From Planctomycetota bacterium (GTDB lineage Bacteria > Planctomycetota > Phycisphaerae > Phycisphaerales > UBA1924): a stretch of 64,000 bases of DNA. Position 1 is the first letter of the stretch. Every line of letters starts with the position of its first letter. The stretch lies in assembly GCA_014584315.1 (NCBI GenBank), contig JACTNA010000027.1, positions 1 to 64,000 on the forward strand, written 5' to 3'. Made by a program: the position numbers and the translations under genes. The notes beneath the pieces are model-generated. The model was not told the origin of the DNA and did not search any database. It saw only the letters and a list, made by a program, of their open reading frames with translations. Of the stretch, positions 58,021-64,000 are shown piece after piece.

Positions 58021-58620
58021 ATGGCCCGCTACACCGGCCCGAAGGTCAAACTGTCTCGCCGCGTCGGCGTGCCGATCGCCGACAACCCCAAGCACACCTC
58101 GAAGCGTGCCCTGAATCCGCCGGGGATGCACGGCTACCGCGGCCGGCGCCTGCGGGACTACGGCATCCGCCTGAACGAGAAGCAGAAACTCCGCTTCCAC
58201 TACCACGTCTCGGAGCGGCAGTTCCGGCGCACGGTGGACGAGGCGAACCGGCTCCAGGGCAACAGCGGCGAGCTGCTGCTCCAGTTGCTGGAACGGCGTC
58301 TGGACAACGTCGTGCGTCGGGCCGGCCTGGCCCGGACGATCTGGGCGGCGCGGCAGCTGGTGGCGCACGGGCACGTGCTGGTGAACGGGCGCAAGACCGA
58401 CCGGCCGAGCTTCCTCGTCTCGGTGGGCGACGTGGTGACCGTCAAGTCGCGGACGCACAAACTGGTCCGGGAGAACATGGAGTCGCTCTCGGGGCACGAA
58501 GTTCCTGGATGGCTGGACATGAACCCGTCGGAACTGACGACTCGGATTGTCGCGCTGCCGACGCCGGACCAGATCCCGTTCGACGTGAACGCCAACCTGA
58601 TCATCGAGTTCTACCGCTGA
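58021..58620 (+). CDS. rpsD: 30S ribosomal protein S4
   Basis: 199 residues. ARYTGPKVKLSRRVGVPI, then GMHGYRGRRLRDYGIRLNEK and the S4 RNA-binding domain (ERRLDNVVRRAGLARTIWAA, VAHGHVLVNGRKTDR). It is a 16S rRNA primary binding protein that nucleates 30S assembly. ATG after GAAGGACGGAGAATCAG. No other ribosomal-protein genes are adjacent. Confidence 0.95.
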   Translation: MARYTGPKVKLSRRVGVPIADNPKHTSKRALNPPGMHGYRGRRLRDYGIRLNEKQKLRFHYHVSERQFRRTVDEANRLQGNSGELLLQLLERRLDNVVRRAGLARTIWAARQLVAHGHVLVNGRKTDRPSFLVSVGDVVTVKSRTHKLVRENMESLSGHEVPGWLDMNPSELTTRIVALPTPDQIPFDVNANLIIEFYR

Positions 58621-58666
58621 TCGAACGCCCCGGCGCGTCCAGCGCCGCCAGGAGCGACAAGGCACG

Positions 58667-60694
58667 ATGCTCAGGTTCCTGCGCAAGTACAACAAGTACA
58701 TTCTCGTCATCGGCGGCGCGCTGCTGATGGTGGTTTTTCTCGTTCCCCAAGCGATCCAGGGGATGGCGGGGAACCCCATGAAGCGGACGGCGGGGCGACT
58801 CGACGGCGAGAAGGTGTCGGTCGGGGACATGACACTGGCGGCGCAGGAAGCCGCGGCGATCGGCGAGTTCCTGCCCATGATGGCGAGCCTCGTCGACCGC
58901 GACGCCCGGGACGCGCACTGGCTGCTGCTCGCTCGAGAGGCGGAGCAGGCGGGGTACGTGGGCGGGCCGGACGACGGGCTTGACTGGATCCCGGACCTCG
59001 CGAGCGACTTCGTCATCAACGACCTGTACCGGCAGTACCAGCAGTTCGCGTCGTTCATCCCCAACCTGGACGCCTTTGTCGCGCAGCAGTTCGCGTCGGA
59101 GCAGGGGCAGGAGATGGTCCGCGAGTATCAGACCGCCCTGCTCTCGCGACGCATGTCGATCGCCGGTTCGGCCCGCCTCACGCTCGACCAGTTCGATACC
59201 GCGCTCGCCAAGGCCCGCGGCATCATCCGCATGTTGGACGCGTACCAGCGGGCGGCCCGCTACTCGGATCGTGCCGGCTACGAGGTCGCGAGCGAGTACC
59301 TGAACCACGCCGCGACCGCCTGCCTGCAACTCACGGCCGACGAACTCGCCGACGAGACCGGCGAGCCGACACGGGATGAACTGGTGGAGCACTTCAACCG
59401 CTACCGGGACCTGGAGCCGGGGAGCGGCGAGTTCGGTATCGGGTATCGGCTGCCGCCGCGGGTGAAACTCGAGTATCTCCGGATCAGCAGGAGCGAGATC
59501 GAGGGCGCGATCCGGCTCGACCTCGTGGACCTGATGAAGCACCACTCGCAGAACCGCGACCGGTATCCCGGCGAGTTCGAAGCGGAACGCCCGCTGATCG
59601 AGCGGGAGTTGCTGAACACCAAGGCCACGCGAGTGCTCGACACGGCGGACGCCGCGGTCCGGGCCGAGATCGCGCGGGCCGTCCGCCAGCTCCCGACGGC
59701 CGACGGGTACCGCGTGCTGCCGCCGGACTGGGCGACGCGCCGGCCGGACCTCGTCGCCATCGCGGAAGCGGTCGTGCAGGCGGTGAAAGACGCGGAGGGC
59801 GTGACCATCCCGCTGCCGGCCGTGTGGATCAAGGCGGCGGACTGGCTCACGGCGGCGGACCTGATGGCGCTGGAGGGGATCGGCACTGCGCGTGCGCGGG
59901 TGGGGACGCAGGACGTGTCGTCGGTGCAGTTGATGGGGGCGGTGCGCGAGTTGTCGGGTCCGAACGAACTGGGCCTTCAGGTCGGCGTGCCGTACGCCGA
60001 CGCGACGCTGCGCGACGGGCAGGGGAACCGGTACTACTTCACCGTGCTCGACGCCTCGCGGGCCAAGACGCCGGACTCGATCGAGGAACTGCAAGACCCG
60101 TCGGTGGTGGGGCGGGACTGGCGGGCGTTGCGGGCGTACGAGCGTCTGGCGGCCCGGGCCGATGAGATCGCCGCGCAAGCCGCGGAATCCGGCCTCGAGG
60201 CACTCGCCGAGCAGCACTTCAAGCCGAACCCCGACAACCCGAGTGATCCCACGCCCGCCTCACGGATTCAGGCGCGGGTCAACGTGTTCCGCGAAACGCT
60301 GCGCCCGGAGGGCCTCTCGTTCGGCACGCCGGAGTTCTGCCGCACGGTCTATGCGGCCGCGTCGCGGATCGATCCGACCGTGCCCATCGACAGCGTGCCA
60401 AACTCGGACCGCTACCTGGCCGTGCCCGTGCCCGCGGCCCGCAGCCTGGTGGTCGTTCGCATCGACGGGTTTGTGCCTCTGACGCTGGAACGGTACCGCG
60501 AGTCGGGCGATCGGGTCGAGCGTTTCCACGCGCAGGGGCGGCTGCGGTCGGTCGCGACGGGCGAATCGCCGTATTCGTTGGCGAACCTGATCCGCCGGCA
60601 CAACTTCCTGCTCGTCGGCGACTACGCCTCCGGGCGTTCGGCCGAAGCGGGCGACGAAGAGGCGTCCGAGGTCGAGGGCGCCGAGGGCGGGTGA
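58667..60694 (+). CDS. Membrane-anchored periplasmic protein, PpiD/SurA-N-like
   Basis: 675 residues. One N-terminal membrane helix (YILVIGGALLMVVFLVPQAI), then a SurA-N-like start (GRLDGEKVSVGDMTLAAQEA) and a long helical body. This resembles PpiD-type periplasmic folding factors, but I see no clear PPIase (parvulin) domain. The C-terminal 60 residues are acidic. It may help fold exported proteins. It overlaps nothing; its stop lies 4 bp from the stop of the convergent MATE gene. Confidence 0.7.
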   Translation: MLRFLRKYNKYILVIGGALLMVVFLVPQAIQGMAGNPMKRTAGRLDGEKVSVGDMTLAAQEAAAIGEFLPMMASLVDRDARDAHWLLLAREAEQAGYVGGPDDGLDWIPDLASDFVINDLYRQYQQFASFIPNLDAFVAQQFASEQGQEMVREYQTALLSRRMSIAGSARLTLDQFDTALAKARGIIRMLDAYQRAARYSDRAGYEVASEYLNHAATACLQLTADELADETGEPTRDELVEHFNRYRDLEPGSGEFGIGYRLPPRVKLEYLRISRSEIEGAIRLDLVDLMKHHSQNRDRYPGEFEAERPLIERELLNTKATRVLDTADAAVRAEIARAVRQLPTADGYRVLPPDWATRRPDLVAIAEAVVQAVKDAEGVTIPLPAVWIKAADWLTAADLMALEGIGTARARVGTQDVSSVQLMGAVRELSGPNELGLQVGVPYADATLRDGQGNRYYFTVLDASRAKTPDSIEELQDPSVVGRDWRALRAYERLAARADEIAAQAAESGLEALAEQHFKPNPDNPSDPTPASRIQARVNVFRETLRPEGLSFGTPEFCRTVYAAASRIDPTVPIDSVPNSDRYLAVPVPAARSLVVVRIDGFVPLTLERYRESGDRVERFHAQGRLRSVATGESPYSLANLIRRHNFLLVGDYASGRSAEAGDEEASEVEGAEGG

Positions 60695-60698
60695 GCGA

Positions 60699-62321
60699 TC
60701 AGACCCGCGCGTTCGTCCATCCGCCCTGCCCGAATCGCCACGCGAAGATGACGGCTCGGGCGATGATCTCGGCGCACAGGCCGATCCACAGGCCGGTCAG
60801 CGTCGGTTCGTCGAACAGCGGGTGCGGAAGGCGCTCGCCGCCGCCGATGGGCACTCGCACGCCCGAGAGCAGGTACGCCAGCGGCAGTCGCACGCCGTAG
60901 GTCGTGACCCAGGTGATCCACATGACGGCCTTGGTGTCGCCCGCGCCCCGGAGCGCGCCGCGCAGCACGATCGCCACGGCGAAAGGCACCTGCACCGCGC
61001 CGCAGACGACGAGCAGGGGGGGCACCATGGCGATGTGTTCCGGCTGCGCGCTGAGGACGCTGACGATCCGCGCCGGGAACAGCACGAGCGCCAGGCCGAG
61101 GACGCCCATGATGCCCGAGGCCAGCAGCGTGCACCGGATCACGGCCGTGCGGGCGAGCGAGACGCTGCCCGCGCCGAGATACTGCCCGGCGAGCGTGGCG
61201 GCGGCCATCGAAATGGCGAATCCGGGGAGGAAGCTGAACGCCTCGATGCGGATGGCGACAACGTGCGCGCCCGTGGTGCCGCCCGCCGTGTGCAGCCACA
61301 CGACCATCATCAGGACCAGGAAGTTGCCGGCCCACATGCCGAGGGTCTCGAAGAAGTTGGGCAGGCCGACGCGGACGAGGCGCTGCATGGTGTGCCAGTG
61401 CGGGCGGAGGCGCTTGCGACGCAGGCGCACGCCGTGCGAGCCGCGGACCATGAGCCACAGCATCAGCACGGCCCCGATGGTGTGCGAAGCGAAGGTGCCG
61501 ACGGCGATCCCGGCAACGCCCATGTCGAACGGGAACGGATTGGCGAGGACGACGATCGGTTCCGTGCCCTCGCCGTCGACCACACCCCGCGTGAGGTCCG
61601 CGCCGGCGAGCGCCCAACTGGTCAGGATGTTGACCACGTTCACCACGGCCATCACGGCGAGCGGGCGGGACGAGTCCCCCGCCCCGCGCACGCACGCGAT
61701 GCCGACGAACAGGACGCTCGTCGCCGGCGCGGCGGCGGCCTGCCATCGGAGATAGGTGGCGAACGCGCGGCTCCCCCCTTCGGTGTTTGTGAGCAGGCCC
61801 GCGACGGGGCCTGCCACCAGCCAGATAGCAATGCCCACCGCCGCACCCGCCGTCGCCGCGAGGGTAACCGATTGGCCGACGGCGGCGTTGGCGACGGCGA
61901 GCCTGCCACGCCCGACGGCCCGGCTGACGAGGGCGGTCGAGCCGACGCCGATCGCCATGACGATGAGGCCGATGAACCACATGACGTAGGCCGCGCTGCC
62001 GATCGCGTCGGTTTCGTCGGTTCCGAGTTGCGCGGCGAGCACCGTGTCCGTCAGCCCGACGAGTGAGTTGAGGCAACTCTCGACGAGGATCGGCCAGCAG
62101 AGGACCCAGATCGCGCCGCTCATGGTGAGTCCGGCGAGGCGCCCGGTCCTGAGCCGACCGTCGTTCGTCAGCCCGGGCGCGCGCTCGAGTTCCGCCGGGT
62201 CGATCTCCATCAGACCGCGCCAGTCGCCGATGACGGGGATTCTGCGCTTGCGGCGCACCGATGTCGTCGGGGGGGGTGTGTCGCCCGCGGTCGTGCGCTG
62301 CTCGGGGTTGCCTCTCGGCAC
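60699..62321 (-). CDS. MATE family efflux protein
   Basis: 540 residues, about twelve membrane helices from residue 80 onward. The MATE pattern is seen in WPILVESCLNSLVGLTDTVLAAQLG, and again in the second half (LVRVGLPNFFETLGMWAGNFL, SFLPGFAISMAAATLAGQYLGAG). The first 70 residues form a soluble N-terminal extension. It exports drugs or metabolites using ion gradients. GTG start 62321; there is no clear operon partner. Confidence 0.88.
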   Translation of the reverse strand: MPRGNPEQRTTAGDTPPPTTSVRRKRRIPVIGDWRGLMEIDPAELERAPGLTNDGRLRTGRLAGLTMSGAIWVLCWPILVESCLNSLVGLTDTVLAAQLGTDETDAIGSAAYVMWFIGLIVMAIGVGSTALVSRAVGRGRLAVANAAVGQSVTLAATAGAAVGIAIWLVAGPVAGLLTNTEGGSRAFATYLRWQAAAAPATSVLFVGIACVRGAGDSSRPLAVMAVVNVVNILTSWALAGADLTRGVVDGEGTEPIVVLANPFPFDMGVAGIAVGTFASHTIGAVLMLWLMVRGSHGVRLRRKRLRPHWHTMQRLVRVGLPNFFETLGMWAGNFLVLMMVVWLHTAGGTTGAHVVAIRIEAFSFLPGFAISMAAATLAGQYLGAGSVSLARTAVIRCTLLASGIMGVLGLALVLFPARIVSVLSAQPEHIAMVPPLLVVCGAVQVPFAVAIVLRGALRGAGDTKAVMWITWVTTYGVRLPLAYLLSGVRVPIGGGERLPHPLFDEPTLTGLWIGLCAEIIARAVIFAWRFGQGGWTNARV

Positions 62322-62348
62322 GGGCGACTCCGTTCGCCGCTGCGGCGA

Positions 62349-63509
62349 TCAGGCAAGCAGAGCGTCGAGGAGTTCGGGCACGCCCTTGCCGTGCGTCGCC
62401 ACCGTCTCGAAGATGGGTCGGCGGCCCGCCACGTCCCGCAGATCGCGGACGAGTTCGTTCTCGCCCGGATGGTCCGCCTTGTTGCAGACAAACACGTCCG
62501 CGATCTCGAGGATGCCGGCCTTGTCCATCTGGACGGCGTCGCCCATGCCCGGCGTGAGAACGACCGCCGTGCTGTCCACGTGCGCGCGGATGCGCGTCTC
62601 GTTCTGGCCCGCGCCGACCGTCTCGACGAAGAGGGTCTCGACGCGGGAACCGTCGGACGCCTCCAAGCCGCCGATCAGCCCCACGATGTCGTCGACGGCG
62701 TGGTAGTCCTCGCCGCTGATGGCGAGGGAGCGGTAGTAGACGGCCTCGCCCATCGAGTTGAAATCGACGCGCAGGCGATCGCCGAGGAGCGCGCCGTTGG
62801 TGATCGGGCTTCTGGGGTCGAACGCGAGGACGGCGCAGCGCCCGAGCGCGGCGTCGTTGCCGGCCCGGCGCACGTACTCGCCGACCAGCCCGGCTACGAG
62901 CGTGCTCTTGCCCGCGCCGGGCGAGCCTGTCACGCCGACGACGCGCGTCGGCCTCCGGCGCGAAGCGTCCGTGCGGACCTCGCGCCCGTCGTGCGCCAGC
63001 GAGATGTCGCGGGCCAGTTGCGCGGTGGCGTTCTCCCCCCCGATGCGCTGCTCGTAGGGGCGGACCGCGCCGCAGACGGCCTCGGCGATCTCCGCCAGGC
63101 CGACCCCCGTCGTAAAGCACGCGGCGATGCCGGCCTCCTTGAGTTTCGGCAGGTCCTCCTGCGGCAGGATGCCCCCCATGTAGACCGGGATGTCGCCCCG
63201 CCCGACCGCGCGGAGTTCCTCGAGCAGCATCGGCCCCAGTTTCAGGTGCGAGTTGCTCATCATGCTCGCGGCGATGACGTCCACGTCCTCGTCGCGGGCC
63301 GAGATCGCCAGGCTCCGCGGCGTCTGCCACAGCCCGGAGTAGATCACGTGGACGCCCGAGTCGCGCAGGGCGCGGGCGATGACCTTGACCCCGCGGTCGT
63401 GCCCGTCGAGGCCCATCTTCCCCAGCAGCACGCGCGGGCGGTGGTCGAGGCCGGCGCACCGGTCGCGCTTCTCGAACTCGCTGGTCGGCGCGGTGAGTTT
63501 GCTCGTCAT
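62349..63509 (-). CDS. Fused B12-binding and MeaB-type GTPase protein
   Basis: 386 residues. Residues 25-155 form a cobalamin-binding domain with LGKMGLDGHDRG (DxHxxG, His37), SGLWQTPRSLA and VYMGGILPQ, as in the small domain of methylmalonyl-CoA mutase. Residues 185-386 form a MeaB/ArgK G protein (GSPGAGKST at 195-203; DAVQMDKAGILEIADVFVCNKAD). It should load or protect adenosylcobalamin for an acyl-CoA mutase. The mutase catalytic domain is not fused and not in the window, so this is half of an IcmF-type arrangement. ATG 63509. Confidence 0.82.
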   Translation of the reverse strand: MTSKLTAPTSEFEKRDRCAGLDHRPRVLLGKMGLDGHDRGVKVIARALRDSGVHVIYSGLWQTPRSLAISARDEDVDVIAASMMSNSHLKLGPMLLEELRAVGRGDIPVYMGGILPQEDLPKLKEAGIAACFTTGVGLAEIAEAVCGAVRPYEQRIGGENATAQLARDISLAHDGREVRTDASRRRPTRVVGVTGSPGAGKSTLVAGLVGEYVRRAGNDAALGRCAVLAFDPRSPITNGALLGDRLRVDFNSMGEAVYYRSLAISGEDYHAVDDIVGLIGGLEASDGSRVETLFVETVGAGQNETRIRAHVDSTAVVLTPGMGDAVQMDKAGILEIADVFVCNKADHPGENELVRDLRDVAGRRPIFETVATHGKGVPELLDALLA

Positions 63510-63584
63510 GCTCGGGTGCCTCCGGCCTGCTCCGGCGGGCGGGGCGGAAGGATAGGCGTTCGCCGACCGAACCCCGCGGCGCAC

Positions 63585-63616
63585 AAAAAGCCCCGGACCC
63601 GCGACAGGCCCGGGGC
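63585..63616 (-). terminator. Intrinsic terminator on the minus strand
   Basis: GCCCCGG (63590-63596) pairs with CCGGGGC (63610-63616), with two more pairs inside, and AAAAA at 63585-63589 reads as UUUUU on the minus strand. It would stop a transcript entering from the right, before the B12/MeaB gene. Confidence 0.6.
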
Positions 63617-63645
63617 CGCATGAGCGACCGGACGCGGCCGTGGGC

Positions 63646-63894
63646 CTACGCCACGCCGATCAACTCTCGCAGTCCGAACGGGGAAGGCGCTCGCTCCGCG
63701 CTCAGTGGGGTTGGCGTACCCGGAACGCACGTGCGACAAGCGTCGCCGTTCATGCGAGCGCACCAACAGACATCACTGCCCGATCGAGCCATGCTGCGTT
63801 CAGGACGGCCTCCGTTCTCCGCTGGTTCGGCCCACGAAGGACTGACCGGGGAGTCGCGCTCCCCACACCTGCCGAGCCGCCGGAACGAGCGCAT
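63646..63894 (-). CDS. Possible small protein or gene remnant upstream of the terminator
   Basis: 82 codons with four cysteines in CWCARMNGDACRTC. No family recognised. Support is weak: the only reason to keep it is that the minus-strand terminator at 63585-63616 implies a transcript from this side. It may be a relic or a chance frame. Confidence 0.25.
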   Translation of the reverse strand: MRSFRRLGRCGERDSPVSPSWAEPAENGGRPERSMARSGSDVCWCARMNGDACRTCVPGTPTPLSAERAPSPFGLRELIGVA

Positions 63895-64000
63895 GCGAAT
63901 GAGAACAGCGAATACCGTGGCGGCTCGACAGGGGCTTATTCACCCTGGGTGGAGCGAGAGTTGCACGGCAGGTTGCAATCGGGCGCGGGAATGTTGCAAA
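63895..64000. other. Right edge of window, no gene seen
   Basis: Contains TTATTCACC (a near-match to a DnaA box) and three GTTGCA words spaced about 17-20 bp apart. Nothing further can be supported. Confidence 0.3.

Noticed and set aside
63930..64000. TTATTCACC resembling a DnaA box, with three GTTGCA words
   Set aside because: A single imperfect box without a cluster or dnaA/dnaN gene does not support an origin.

Overview
The window is a GC-rich chromosomal segment, most likely from an uncultured member of Planctomycetota, class Phycisphaerae. The indications are GC-type dockerin repeats in secreted proteins, a PEP-CTERM-like tail, RHS proteins with dockerin-like inserts, an ECF sigma factor next to a transmembrane Ser/Thr kinase, a small conserved coiled-coil protein, and a futalosine-pathway menaquinone gene. 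This assignment is inferred from family knowledge; no 16S gene is present.

Layout. 1-4.6 kb is an accessory island. A three-gene cassette (all-alpha protein, DUF2325 protein, cobalamin-type radical SAM protein) sits between two copies of a 15-bp direct repeat, followed by the decayed remains of a DUF2924 module. 4.6-12.5 kb is a complete clade II nitrous oxide reductase cluster on the minus strand: Rrf2 regulator, dihaem cytochrome c, NosZ, a NosB-like membrane protein, NosD, NosF, NosY and NosL. The distal genes are translationally coupled. 12.7-15.5 kb holds two tRNA-Ser genes, rpoZ, a stand-alone PPC decarboxylase, and an unusual 112-bp tandem repeat built from the 3' end of tRNA-Ser. 15.5-25.1 kb holds a dockerin lipoprotein, a thioredoxin-fold protein, an acetyltransferase, YceI, YjbQ, LemA, an HtpX-type protease and membrane proteins.

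25.1-41.4 kb is mostly housekeeping: FolE2, PBP2-RodA-RsmG-DinG-like helicase, a phosphohexomutase, a KAP-like membrane P-loop NTPase, LigA, a divergent FolD, TatA and a secreted beta-helix protein. 41.4-43.9 kb is a tRNA-Met followed immediately by RHS debris. The C-terminal RHS core with an AT-richer tip and partner ORF lies upstream of a truncated YD-repeat segment, so the parts are out of order. 44.0-64.0 kb holds ArgG, a PEP-CTERM-like protein, a kinase and ECF sigma pair, SmpB, a TlpA-like protein, a frameshifted gene next to a second LemA, an FAH-family hydrolase, MqnD, PurF, RpsD, a PpiD-like protein, a MATE exporter and a B12-domain/MeaB GTPase fusion.

Working together: the nos cluster would let the cell reduce N2O to N2, with the dihaem cytochrome as likely electron donor and NosDFYL for copper-site maturation. 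MqnD fits a menaquinone-based respiratory chain. A recurring regulatory theme is a TANNNT box 5-7 bp before the start codon (dinG-like, ligA, folD, beta-helix gene, second lemA, FAH gene), which suggests leaderless mRNAs beside conventional Shine-Dalgarno genes. The best candidates for something undescribed are the radical SAM/DUF2325 cassette, the RHS tip and partner pair, and the tRNA-Ser-derived tandem repeat.
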